DNA from: Miscanthus floridulus
Lineage: Eukaryota > Streptophyta > Magnoliopsida > Poales > Poaceae
Assembly: GCF_019320115.1 (NCBI RefSeq)
Contig: NC_089591.1
Span: 23,538,502-23,602,501 of the forward strand
Direction of reading: 5' to 3'
DNA length: 64,000 nt
Part shown: one piece after another, positions 23,070 to 34,838 of the stretch
Position numbering within the stretch: the stretch's first letter is position 1
Layout of the letters: each line of letters starts with the position of its first letter
Notes under the pieces: generated by a model
The model's input: the letters and a program-made list of their open reading frames with translations, nothing else
Database searches by the model: none
What the model was told of the DNA's origin: nothing
Position numbers and translations under genes: made by a program

Positions 23070-25425
23070 ATTTACCGATATATACTGGCAGCCCCAAATA
23101 TTCTTTCGTTGCTTGCAAGCTGTGAAACACCCAATTCTGTGAGCACCTGTCTCTGGACATGCATCTCTGTATTAGGACTGAACATGTATCATCAGCGAAG
23201 AAAAGATGGCTGACCCGTTCAGCGACTCAAAATAATTGAATTCCTTCCAATTCTCCCTTCTCTGCTCTCTTAAAAAGAGCGGATAGGCCTTCAGCACATA
23301 TAATAAACAGATATGGAGGAAGAGGGTCGCCTTGACGAAGACCTCGATGTGGCCATGTGTTCAGAATAATCGCCATTAACCTTCACTCTGTAGGTGACTA
23401 GACACGCACTTCATAATCAAATCAACCCATCGTGTGGCAAAATCCCATCTTAGTCATGATTTTCTCTAGGAATATCCACTCAATCCGATCATATGCTTTA
23501 CTCATATCCGGTTTAATGGCAACCATCCCCTCTTTGCCTTTTCTTCTATTCCTTAAGTGGTGTGTCAACTCATATACCAATAGCACATTGTCAGTAAGCA
23601 CCCTGGGATAAAAGCACTCTAGGAAGGAGAAACGATCTCTGGAAGATTTTTTTAAGGCGATTATCAAGGACCTTGGATACCAATTTGTATAGCACATTAC
23701 ATAAGCTAATAGGCTGGAGATCTTTAACTTTATCAGGATTTTTAACTTTTGGAATGAGAACTATGAAGGTATCATTCCATGTTTTTGGCATAGGATTACC
23801 ATTCAAAACAGCCAACACCTCCTCCTTCACTTTATCCCCCATAACCCCCATAAGCGTTTGAGCAAAAAATGGAGGGTATACCATCTGGACCTAGGGCTTT
23901 CAGATCTCCAATACTATTCAGAGCCTCCTCAACCTCATCGCCTGTGAAGGATTTAAGTAAGATTTCATTCGTAGAAGAAGAGACCCGACTCTTGACCATT
24001 TGAAGTACCTCTTCCATTCTTTCGTCTACATGAGATAAAAAAAAAGATTTTTCAAAAATGGTTAGTGATAAAAGGCAAGTCTCTTCCCCGCTACCTAGGG
24101 ATGAAAACGGATCGGATACGGACGGATATCACCGATATTACATTTGTTTTCATATTTTTGTCCGGATTTGGATTCGAATACGGATAGTGTCAACTACGTC
24201 GGATATGATACGATTGGATATCGACATCATAAATATGTGATTTGAGTATTCGGATATGGATACGGTATCGGATGTTGGATATCCGGACTTGGATACGGAC
24301 AGATCTCAACCTCTCTAAACGGATTCGGTTTCGAATACGGTCGGAAAATATCCATACCGTTTTCATCCCTACCGCCACCATATCGCCTCCTTCCCCCTTG
24401 AACGCCTTAATATAACTTCTTCTTTTACGCTCTGAGGCACATGTATGAAAAAAACATCGTGTTTCTATGGCCTTTAGTCAGCCACGAGTGTGCTCTTTGC
24501 TTGCAGTAAATGTGCAATTGTTCCTGCAATCTGTCCAGTTTGAATCTAAGCACATGCTCCACGTTCACATTTTCCTGGGACAATGTTGCTCTTCTACAGA
24601 TCTCCAGCTCCTTCTTTAGTCTACTAATTCTCTTTTCCAGCACCCCAAGAACATTCCTGTCCCACTCTTTAAGATCACCTAGGATATTCCTTTGAATGTC
24701 CACCAAGGTTACAGCTCCCGCATCAATAGCCTCAGTCCAAGCTTTCTCCACGCGACATATGCAATCCTCCTCACCATTTTGATTCAGACTTGAGCGATGC
24801 AGCCTGCTTATGACCAACCTGATTTGGCTCCCTCTCTCTGCACTCAACAATTATTGGTCTATGGTCTGAATGTCGGGATCCCCATTTACCACTCTCACCA
24901 GGGCGAACAGGCTCCGCCACTCCATATTTGCCACATCACGGTCTAGTCTTTCTTTGATATAACTTTTTGCACAATGAAGATGATTTCTCCAAGTAAACAG
25001 GTCACCCACAAAGCCTAAGTCCTGCAACCTACAATCTTCTAATGTGTTCCTGAAACACTCCATACAGGTTGCCCCCCTTCCTTCTCATATCCAAACAGGA
25101 TTTCATTAAAAATCCCTTAGGCATAACCATGGATTTGCGTTGATTGTTTAGAATTCTAAAGAAACGCCATGTCCTTCCTTTTTCTTCTGTTTTTTGTTCT
25201 CCATACACCCCTGTCATTCTCCACTCCACCCTCTTCCTGTACAAGAGCATCAATATGATATTTTGAAAGACTCTTAACAGCAACCTCCATACCCCTCCTC
25301 CAAAGTAAAGCTGAACCACCGCTGCACCCTTTGCAATCCCTCACCACAAGATTAGGCACATTCAAAATCCACCGGAAACGATCTATCCTCTTTCTTTCCA
25401 TTTTTGTTTCACGAAGAAAGAGGAT
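23069..25425 (-). pseudogene. LINE ORF2: endonuclease and reverse transcriptase, broken
   Basis: From high to low coordinates: endonuclease part (ILFLRETKMERKRIDRFRW, then FTWRNHLHCAKSYIKERLDR near 25000), a linker with a coiled-coil look, then RT: LNSIGDLKALGPDGIPS, MPKTWNDTFIVLIPKVKNPD, LQPISLCNVLYKLVSKVLDN, KPDMSKAYDRIEW, the active-site FADD at 23188-23199, and EYLGLPVYIGKSKK. Right after those lysines the sequence becomes pure poly-A. The RT thumb, RNase H or zf-RVT region expected after this point is absent. Several frameshifts; a hAT-type MITE sits in it at 24096-24371. Confidence 0.88.
24096..24371. mobile_element. hAT-like MITE (276 bp) inside LINE ORF2
   Basis: Terminal inverted repeats TAGGGATGAAAACGG and CCGTTTTCATCCCTA, flanked by the 8-bp duplication CCGCTACC (24088-24095) / CCGCCACC (24372-24379), one mismatch. 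The interior is full of GGATA/TATCC motifs. Eight-base duplication and TAGGG termini are typical of hAT. Confidence 0.88.
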
Positions 25426-26036
25426 CATTGTCGGTGCTTTGAGAACCGACCAGTAAATTTATCGCCACACTACTCAAGGGATTCATTCGATGGCTAGCAC
25501 TCAGAACACAAAGAATTTATATTGGTTTGGGACAAGGCCCTATGTCCAGTGCCGGAGACCTGTGAGTACGTGTTCCTCAATGCCAAAGTGCTCCAAAAGG
25601 CTTACAACAGGGGGTATGCAAGCTACAGTCCTACTGGTAGGAAGAGTTCAAGGAAGGGGAAATCGATCGTCTAGAGTCTGATCATTTGGAAGAAGGCCTA
25701 GGCCAGGTTACATGCAGAGTAGGGTTCTCTCAGCCCGAGTGGCCAGGAGCCCAAGGAATGGAGAAGCTAGCGTGCTTGTTAAGCAGTCCGTCTGGTCTTG
25801 TCGTCGTGTCGGGGTATGGTCGCCTTGAGCTTGCTCCTTACGCCAAAGGCATGGCGTACGATAGCTGTACTGTTCCGGCCATGGCGGCGCAATGGGAGTG
25901 GTGATCGCTCACCACTCCCCTACCCAGTATGGCTTGCTTGCTGTCATCGTGGTCTTCGTCCTTGCGCTCTGCTTCTTCGGGGAGAAGTCGTGATGTCACT
26001 GTATGGGAGAAATGTCGTGGGCTGCCTGCTCCTAAG

Positions 26037-27999
26037 TGAAAGCCCTAGTTTGGTTTTGGATAATTGATAAAACCTATTTGGACTAACCCTATGTTCTAAG
26101 TGTGAAGTTGAGATAGGTTGGTCTAATCAAAGTGATGGAGCTAGGTGGCACTTAAGGATGGAGATGGCCACATAAAATGATGATCAAGTGCTCCAACTTG
26201 AAAAAGAAGAAAGAGAAAAATAAAACCCTATGGAGATCAAGGCAAAGGTATAAATAGGGATTTTATTTTGCCGGTCAAAAGACCATAGAGTGTGACCGGG
26301 TTTAGGATAGATGGCCATACTATTAAGAGGGGAGCTCTATTAGACATTTCAGTCATCTAGTGTCACTAGGTGTTGGAATACATTGCATTGCATGTAGGCC
26401 TAGTGCACGTCGGAGAGCAAGCGAAAAATATTTATGGAAAATGTTTTTGAAAATGCTAACTTGGCTCTAACATGTTTTGAGAAAACATCTTGAGAGTTAG
26501 CATTGCTTGCGGAGACAAGTTTGGGTTGTTCGTGGGTCGAAAAACAACCAAACTTGTAGCAACACCCTTTTGTATTTTGGGCATAACTTTTAGCTCCGAA
26601 TTTCAATTTCGATGATCTTGGACTTTTAGGAAAGCTAATGAAAAGATCTACAACCTTGCCCTAGGGGTGGCACCACCCCCCTCTGACGGGGGCACCCCCC
26701 ATGGTAGTGCACTGCCCCTATGGCGATGCCAGGAACTATGCCAGCAACTAGTCACCAGTCACCGCCATGACCACTGTACACCACCGTGGCTCGGGCAGTG
26801 CACTGCCCCTTTTTTCTAGAGAGTGTTTTTTCAAGTGTTGGAGAAGATGGGCACCGTCACCCTAGGGCGGTGGCACCACTCCTTTTTTCCCGAGGGTGAC
26901 GAAAACTTGATCGGGCACAATTGTGGGCACAACCCCCTATGCGCGGTGCCAGGCACTGTGCCAACAGATTCGATAGCTGGAGGGCACAGCCACGCTAGGG
27001 CGGTGTGGCACCACCCTGTCCGATGCCCTCGCAAAAATTGCTCCAAAGGGGTAACAACTCTATTTCTAGGTGGGGCTTATAAATAGCCCCCTTGGCTGAC
27101 CATGGCCACTCTCTTGGATCCCCTAAGTGCTGAGAGATCATACTGTGAGCAATAGAAAGCAATCCACTCTGCTTCATCACTTGAGATTACATTTGTATGT
27201 GAGATTGAGAGCCTCTAGTGCATTGCATTGTGTTGTTGCATCTTGTGGCACTAGTTGGGCGTGTTGGGCTGGTCGAGCGCTTGTTACTCTTGGTGTTTGC
27301 CGACACCTAGATGGCACATTGATTGGAGGATCGTTGAGCAGAGTTGGTGATTGTCTCCGGCTCCGATCGGTTGCTTGTGATAGGTGTTGTGCCTTCCCCA
27401 GCGAAAATCCAAAAGGTAACTCTAGTAAATTGCTCATGTCATTGAGTACCCTCACTTGTGTGTGTTGGTTCTTGTGGTGCCCAATTGTTGGGCTAGGCTT
27501 ATGAATGCCTATTAGCTCGCCGAACCACCAAGAAAACGGTCGACACAACAGGGGCTAGCGTGCTGGCAAGCACGGGAACCTCAGGAGAAAAATCATTGTG
27601 TCATTTGTCTCCTTGGATCACTTGGTATTCATTGATTGATTGTCTCTTGCCGGGATTGGTAACTATCTCTATCACTTGTATTTACATTTTGATATACTTG
27701 TGTAGTGGTAGAAGTAGTTAGTATTGCTAGTTAAGTAGAGTTGCAATTGGTTGAGTAGCTAGAAGTTATTAGTTGTAATTCTTGTGCTAGCAAGCTCAAT
27801 AGTATAGAATTAACAACCTAAACTCTTGTGTGTCATAGAGATCATAATTCACTAGAATAGATTGGATAAGTGGCTTGCATCACTTTGTAGAGCTAGAGCA
27901 AAACTTGCTATCCCATTTGTTGTACTAATCATTTTGCTCTAAGTGGTTTGTAGAATTTTTATTAGGCTATTCACCCCTCTAGCCATTTAGGACCTTTCA
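26037..27999 (+). repeat. 5' LTR of copia H (1963 bp)
   Basis: TGAAAGCCCTAGTTTGG to TTAGGACCTTTCA. The stretch from about 27783 is repeated at 28434-28650. It contains GC-rich segments near 26680-27060 with repeats of TGCACTGCCCC. Confidence 0.8.
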
Positions 28000-28054
28000 A
28001 GTGGTATTGGAGCCGTGATCACTATTTAATCAACGCTTAACAACCTTCGTGTTA

Positions 28055-28432
28055 ATGATGGCTCAAGTTGTGTTCAACCATATTGGGGCAAACCACCATT
28101 CTTTGATGGCACATATTATGATCATTGGAAGAAAAAGATGAAGATGTATTTGGGTTTAATCAATGAGAAGGTTTGGGAGGTGGTAGAGAATGACTTTGTG
28201 GTTCTAAATCCCACAAGGCCAACCCCAAGAGAGCAAGAGAGCAAGCAATGCAATACCATGGCCATCAACACAATCTTAGTGCAATTGATCCAAAAGTGTT
28301 TGAGCAAATCAAAGATCTTGATAGAGCATATGAGGTTTGGAAGAGATTGGAAGAAACCTATGAGGGCACAATGGCAGTCAAGAGTGCCAAGCTATATATC
28401 CTCAAAGACAAATTGACAAGCTTCAGTATGGC
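28055..28432 (+). pseudogene. Copia H gag, N-terminal remnant
   Basis: Across frames it reads PPFFDGTYYDHWKKKMKMYL, GLINEKVWEVVENDFVVLNP, then KVFEQIKDLDRAYEVWKRLE and AKLYILKDKLTSF, a typical copia gag (DUF4219/UBN2) order. There is a frameshift before the FFDGTYY block and another near 28285. It stops at the internal deletion near 28433. Confidence 0.85.
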
Positions 28433-28433
28433 T

Positions 28434-28650
28434 TGTGCTAGCTAGCTCACTAATATAGAATTAGCAACCTAGACTCTTGTGTGTCATAGAGATCATAATT
28501 CACTAGAATTGATTGGATAGGTGGCTTGCATTACTTGGTAGAGCAAGAGCAAAACTTGCTATCACTATTTGTTATATTAATCATTTTGCTCTAAGCGGTT
28601 TGTAGAATTTTTATTAGGCTATTCACCCTCTAGCCATTTAGGACCATTCA
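28434..28650 (+). repeat. 3' LTR remnant of copia H
   Basis: Near-copy of 27783-27999 (CTTGTGCTAGC to TTTAGGACCATTCA). Confidence 0.85.
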
Positions 28651-28736
28651 CCGGGGTCGGGTTCCCATTGCCTCGACCTCCTGGGGTTGGATCGGGGGCA
28701 TAGGATCTGGTCAGAGTGGAAGAGCTGACTCCCTAT

Positions 28737-31700
28737 TGTAACAAAACCGTCCAATTTATAAGAGCACAAGTACAATGGTAGCCCGCAAGCGGTCGCACTA
28801 TCATACTTGAGCCCATATAAACCCGGTAGTCCATCGAGTACCTCGAAGGGTCTCGATTCATCACCAACATATAACCAAGATCGTACATGATTCAACATAC
28901 ATGCCATATGTTACATAGAGTTCACAAATACATTGCCATACATCAGAGTACGATTGAAGTTATTACAAACCAAGTTCAAATAAAGTAGTAGCGGAAGCAA
29001 AGTAGTTTTTAAACCCAACACCTCCCACCATGGTTCAAATACTTGCTAGTTTGTGATCACAACCCACAAAAGCATCATAGCTTAGATATATAAATGGAAG
29101 CGCCTTGCCCGGGCCTACTTCTCGTCCACCGCGGGACAGAAGCAATTCTTATAGTAGCTATGATAAATAGTATTATCTGTAACAAGTGAGAAATAAACCC
29201 TGAGTATAAGAAGGTACTCGGCTAGACTTACCCATCATAAACCAAAAATAAAGTGACTCCAAGGATCATGCAAGGGTTTATAAGTGTAGCTAGCTTGACA
29301 ACATGTTGCATAAAAAGCCACTAATTCAACTATATATTTTATAATTCATCACCAAGTTAATTATAGCTATTCATCTCTAGATTAGCAACTAACCTGTGCT
29401 AAACATGTGGTTATCCATAGTGATAGAACAATAGTAACGATAGCAGTTTATTATATCATTCTCAGAACCATTCCACTTGCTATTATCACAACGATAGAAG
29501 GAAGTTCAGTCAAGTTTCTCACTATCCGGGAGAGATGGCAATTCAAATCGATTACAACTAGTTGGGCAGTATTCCTAATATAAACCCAGGTCTACCAGCC
29601 ACGATAGCCTTAGGTCACCTTTGGTACAACTTAGGTACACATTTCGTGGGTTCAATCAGCACCACACCCTCAGGGACACTACCGGATGCCAGGACTATAA
29701 CCATGAAATCTTAGGAAAAGCTAGGTGATCAAGTTATCTACAACTTTGTTATTAACAAGTTTCATGGAAAAAGTCACTATCATCATGAATTTGTCAGCAC
29801 AACAGAAACTACTCATGCAGCCATCTAGTTGAATTATAAAACAATGATTAAGTAGCTGCCTATAACCAATCAATTTCAAGCACAACTACTAATATCAACA
29901 GATCATATGCATCACAAGCACCATAAAAACATCATGGTTAAGTCCAAATAATTTACTTATGTGCATTTATTAACTTCCTTATATAATAAGGTGATTTAAA
30001 TGATAAATATTTTTAGTTCTCAATAAATTCTAAGAAAATTATAGTAGCCTACATATGACTCCAATAGTCTACTGTACAAATTTCATGCCATTTGGATAAG
30101 AATAGAAACCTCTACAAAAATGACAAGTTGCATAGGCTTATTTTAGCAAAAAATAGTTTAGCCTAGTGAAACTGTCAAACAACATATTTCATATTTTTCT
30201 TACTTTTGCCCTAGCATAAGAACACTATGCAAAAATTTGCATGATCATAAGTTATATATTTTTACCCCATTTATTTTCACTAGAAACTAGTAATTATTTA
30301 AGATTGAATAGGAAGACCATATTCCAAGTATGCCTACTGTAGGTTTAGTATTTTTCCTAGCTAGAGCATGTCAACACAAGACCAAAAAAATTGGAATCAC
30401 AATTTTTGCACTTTCCTAGCTCAAGATATGCATTTTACAAGATAGAAACTAATTTAAAAGCACTTATCTAGCTCAATTTAATTCTCCCTGAAAAATATTC
30501 CAAACAGTAGGTTCCATATTTTTATTAAATAGTACACTTCATGAAGAATCCAGCAAAATTTGGATCACCCCATTTGGATGCTCCTAACTAAAGATATAAA
30601 TTTTGCAAGATTGCTACAAAATCAGGAAATAATAAATAAAGAAAACCAAATTTCAAATCGAGCTCCGCTGCTAGGTGCACTCGGTCCCATGTACCCACGG
30701 TGACTGACACACGGGTCCTGTAGGTCAACTGACCCCACTTGACAGTGAGATAGAGCAGGGCATGCGGTTGACCGTGGAGAACTCGTCGATGGCGAGGTCA
30801 CCACCATCGTGTTCCCCACCCTCTCGCACACCTAATGGTACCCTTGGTTGGCTCGGCGGATCACCGGAGCTACTTGGCCAGCGAGCATGGTGGCTTGACG
30901 GTGGCGTGCGGTGGCGGACTCGCCTTCTTCGGCGACAATAAGGCCAGGCGATTGGGGCTACCGCGTTAGGAGGTCTTAGCAGAGCTCTAGGGCTAGGTCC
31001 GAGCTACGATGAAGCGGCGGTGAGCTCCGGCCATGTGCATGGCGGCACGAGTGCATGGTGGTTGTGCCTCCCGTTCTAACGATACGGCTGCCGGTGGCGA
31101 GTCTCCATCTTTGGGGATAGTGCTAGGGTTCATGGCAATGCAGAAACACACGCTAGAGGGGGACAATAGGGTCTAGTCAGGGCCAGCCATGGTGAGCTTG
31201 AGCTCACGGCCATGGCGGACGTGAACGACGCGATCGCGCATTCCTGCACTGTTGCGGTGGTAGAGGTTAAACGGGTTGTGGCACTAGCATCTAGATCCTA
31301 TGACGATGATGGACCAGGGCAGAGGAAGGTAGGAGGAGCAGTGGTGATGGATGGCCATGGGAGAGCTTGAGCTCGACGGCGCACCACGGCCATGGCAGCG
31401 ACGACGACATGCGATGTGGCCTCACCTGGGCTTGAGCGGCTACAATGGTGGGTCGGGGAGGTAGAGGAGATGGTGGCAAAGCTATGGGTGAGATGGATTG
31501 GTTGGTGGTGCGGCAGGGACGGCGTGCGAGCATGACAAAGGCACATGGCGATGGCAACGGCGGCGCGCGGTGCTGTTGCCGCTGCGGGAGGGAGAATGGA
31601 GGGATGAAGGGCGCAAATGAGCAAGGAGGAGGCAGTAGCGCCTTGCCTTCACCCTTGTGTTTCCAGCACGACGGTAGTGGGGGCGGCCACAGCACATGCC

Positions 31701-32457
31701 GGCCACGCGACGCCATGGCCTTCAGCCAGTCGTCCACGACGCACACGAGTGACGCCGGTTCAGGCAATGGAGTTGCCGACTCACAGAGCAACTTCAAGTC
31801 ATTAGTACTCCTAATCTGTGGTGATTTTGTGGAAACTTCAGTAATACAAAATATTGAGCTACAAGAGATCTATAACTTTGCTTAAAGGAGTTTTGTCTAA
31901 TTCGCAATGGTTTTCAAACTACAGAACTCCAAAGTAGGCTACTTTGAAACTGAAAACCAACTTTAGCAAAATTTCTATGTCCCTAAACAACATTTGATTG
32001 CTATTTGTGGGCTCTATTTGACCATGCTAGGCACTAAATTTGCTCATGACCATTAAATAAATTTTGCTCCCCATGTCATGGACTACAACTTTTATTAAGG
32101 GTACACTGCCATGCAAATACTCTATGCTATAGTTCAACTTTGGTCAAACTAGCATCATGTAAAAGGCATTTCAAAGTAAACCAACACTTAAAAGCAAATT
32201 TGGGCTAGGTCATGAATACAAACATTGTTCCATTTCCCATCCTAGATGTGTCTAAGGTGTTTTTGTGGCCCCACAACCATTTTCTCACATTGGTCACACA
32301 TGATTACAAGCATATGTAAGTATATAAGCAACATCACATGTGATAACATATAAAGAATGAGATGAAATTTCATATGCCCATGCTCATGAATGTTTGGAGG
32401 ATGCTTGTGCTCATGAAATGCAAGTGCCAAATGCATGCTTAACACTAGGGTGTTACA
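28737..32457 (-). repeat. Solo LTR F of the Tekay/Del-like family (3721 bp)
   Basis: Plus-strand ends TGTAACAAAACCGTCCAATT and CTAGGGTGTTACA match the LTRs of element C (TGTCACAGAACCGTCC to GGTGTTACA), same orientation. Flanks are CCTAT (28732-28736) and CCCAT (32458-32462), a 5-bp duplication with one transition. No internal region remains, so it looks like unequal recombination between two LTRs. Open frames around 30.6-31.9 kb match no known protein. Confidence 0.85.
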
Positions 32458-32933
32458 CCCATCATGGTCCCCACGTCATGATGGGTGTGATCGTACGCCC
32501 GTCCATCAGTCTATACAGGATTTGGGCGGTGCCAAGCCATGTGGAGTGATGTAGCTATGCCCTAGTGTGGTCTTGTCCATCAACGGGGTGTTGATCGAGG
32601 CGACACTTTGCCCCATGTCCCGATGGTCAGAGGGGCGTCGTCCTTCTTGTACCTGGCGGAGTGCGTGCGTGCGCATCCTATCCGAGCAGGCGTACTACAC
32701 GTGTCTTCCCACCTCTCTCCCTTCCCTTAGCGGCTAAGGTAGAAGGTGGTCGGGGGCACCGCGTGGTGCAAGGTCGAGAGATGGGACGAGAAGTCGAGGC
32801 AGGCCTCGTATGGCTCAAGGGTGAGGGATCGAGGCAGGCTATTTTTGGCCAGGCTAGTGGCTAGCTGGGCCATCCTAAGCAGCTCTTAAGGCCGGGCTAT
32901 GGGGTATCATGTTTACATAACCTTGACAATCAT

Positions 32934-33752
32934 GGGCGGAACCACTCTAGGAGCATGGTGGGGCGACCGCCCCCGCTACTGGCGTGGTCACCTAAGACCC
33001 CTCCTTCCTTACCTCTGGCGACTGAGTGCTAACCCGAGCATCCGTCGATGCCGCGATATGGTGAGGAATGGCCGAACAACGATAGAAGAAGGCTGATGCC
33101 TGGGCCTCACTTTGATTTAGTCAGCACACCAGGCAACAACGGGCCCATTAAAGGCCCAACCGTCCCACATAACGCAAGTGACCGGTTTCTTCCCCAATGG
33201 ATGCATCGGTCATCCTCCGCGTGTGACTCCAATCTTCTGTTCTTGCATCCCAACTCCAAACCCTAAGCTAGCACCTAGCGAGCACGGAGCACCGAGGGCC
33301 AGGCAAGGAGTCATTGTGGCATCGCCTGCTGCCAATCAGACGGATGGAGGGCGGGGGCCCCATGGCCGAGTGCCTCAGCTAGTCAGCCCTCAAGGCCTAG
33401 CCGTGTAGCTGGCCAGGTGGCCATCGGCCATGTGAGTGTGCGGTCACTAGAGCAAGAGCGGCCCATGGCTTGTCGGCGACCAGCCGGAGTTTGCGAGCAG
33501 TGATAGAGGCAGGAGAGTAGAAGCGATGCTAATTGCTAATAGATCTTCGTACAATTTAAAGGTTCATCCATTCTTGGTTTCTTGTATTTTGCAATGTATA
33601 ATGTATGGCTCAATCGGACCAAAACTTAATTTATTCTTTAAATTTTGATTCCAGCATTTTTCCATAATTTGTACATGTGAACACGGTGAGTCTTTTGGTT
33701 CACATTTTCATTAGAACTTGCTACAGCTTTTTTCATGGCTCCACCACTCAAC
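32934..33752. other. Unclassified segment Y of the composite insertion in the LINE
   Basis: About 820 bp between the right flank of solo LTR G and the resuming LINE at 33753. GC-rich to about 33530, then AT-rich. With bases 25426-25428 it is bounded by AGGAT copies, so it behaves as an inserted sequence into which G later landed. Ends (CATGGGCGGAACC and CCACCACTCAAC) do not match a superfamily I can name. No ORF recognised. Confidence 0.45.
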
Positions 33753-33847
33753 AGGATGTCTGGGGTTTCCCACTTCTAGATGTCGAGAAGCCCACAAATT
33801 GCCGAGGCATTCTCCAAACCCCGTCAGTTCCATGTTGTGATCTTCAT
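33753..33847 (-). pseudogene. LINE ORF2 start: endonuclease N-terminus
   Basis: On the - strand MKITTWN at 33847, then a TGA where Cys is expected, RGLENASAI and LLDI, a TAG, KWETPDI: the start of an apurinic-type endonuclease of plant LINEs (consensus WNCRGLGN). It breaks at 33753 and continues at 25425 with the LFLRETKM block. Confidence 0.8.
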
Positions 33848-33999
33848 TTTGTCGGGCGAAGCTGTCTGTGCAGCCCCACCTCCAATAGAGAAGTTACAGT
33901 CTCTACCTACACAACATCCCCTTCCTGGTCCCTCCACATTTCCTTCCTAACTCAATTGTCTTCCATTTTGCTTTGCAAACTAACCACAACCATCAGAGA

Positions 34000-34838
34000 C
34001 TGACCTGTTTGCAGTTCGCCACCCCACTTCAGCTAGCACTACAGAGTTCCCATCTGATTTTTTGCCCCTGAGCCCTACTCTTTGAGATCCGGCTTCTTGC
34101 CTCCTCCATACTTCGTCGACGTGACAACCAGTCTTGAAGTTCTAGACCAAATGGTTTTTTCTTCTCCTTCTAGCCACCATGCCCCAATAAACCACAGGAG
34201 TACCTAAAGTTGGGAAGAAATTCATACTCCAGTGGACACCATTGGGTTCTACCATCTGTCCCAACCTCCATTGTAACTCCTCTCAGTAGTGGTTTCTGGA
34301 TGTCGAATTGAACCTCGATATGTAGGAATTTTCCAATTGCTAACCCCACTTCATCCATGTCCACTTCAATGGGTTTAGCCACTTTGGTTCCAATTTCTTC
34401 CCTTATCTCCACATTCATCATTCCAATTGGGAGTCTAAACATCCTAACCCACATAGGTGTGAATACAAACTCCACTTCTTCTAGCATATAGCTTTCATCA
34501 AACTCCCTCACGATGAGTAGATCTCCGCCAAACTCCCAGGGACCATCCTCAATGGCTCTCCTCTTACTAGCCGGCTGGAGAAAAGTGAAGAGAAACAAAA
34601 TTTACCCTAAATCCCTACAACGAATCCCTTTGCAAGGACACCAAATATTACCTATTGCATTCATAATACCCTCTGCATTCCTAGGTTTATATGAAAAGAG
34701 CTTTCCTACCGCCTGCATCTCGCCACTGGAACCTCCCCCATTCTACCTCCAAGAGCCCTTCATCACTGAGCTTTCAGCTTTCGACAGCTTCAAGCCACAT
34801 AGCCCAACTCCGTTCCTGCCCCCCTTACTGTGCGCCAT
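34000..34838 (-). pseudogene. LINE ORF1: DUF4283 / zinc-knuckle RNA-binding protein, broken
   Basis: ATG at 34838 opens MAHSKGGRNGVG. A TAG follows about 31 codons later; SSGEMQAVGKLFS resumes near 34720 and a DUF4283-like block from 34598 (KRRAIEDGPWEFGGDLLIV, VRMFRLPIGMMNVEIREEIG), ending at a partial CCHC knuckle FRYSCGLLGHGG near 34170. The function in the family is RNA binding for the LINE ribonucleoprotein. The lower end is approximate. Confidence 0.8.

Larger units (their letters stand above)
26037..28650 (+). mobile_element. Internally deleted Ty1/copia element H with about 2-kb LTR
   Basis: Complete 5' LTR (26037-27999), primer site TGGTATTGGAGCC at about 28002, the first part of gag, then a direct jump at about 28433 into the last 217 bp of the 3' LTR. 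Nearly all of the coding region and most of the 3' LTR are gone. It sits inside solo LTR G. No clean target duplication was found: CTAAG on the left, CCGGG on the right. Confidence 0.85.
25429..32928 (-). repeat. Solo LTR G (LTR proper about 1165 bp), split by elements H and F
   Basis: Plus-strand ends are TGTCGGTGCTTTGAGAACCG and GTTTACATAACCTTGACA, with target duplication ATCAT at 25424-25428 and 32929-32933. Pieces are 25429-26036 (608 bp), 28651-28736 (86 bp) and 32458-32928 (471 bp), total 1165. It aligns in reverse orientation along its length with the intact solo LTR I (1162 bp). Relative to I it lacks about 30 bp around the TATA box (near 25695). Confidence 0.88.

Noticed and set aside
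30622..31885. Long open frames on both strands in a GC-rich stretch
   Set aside because: They lie wholly inside the solo LTR F, show low-complexity Pro/Ser/Arg composition and overlap on both strands; chance frames in GC-rich LTR sequence.
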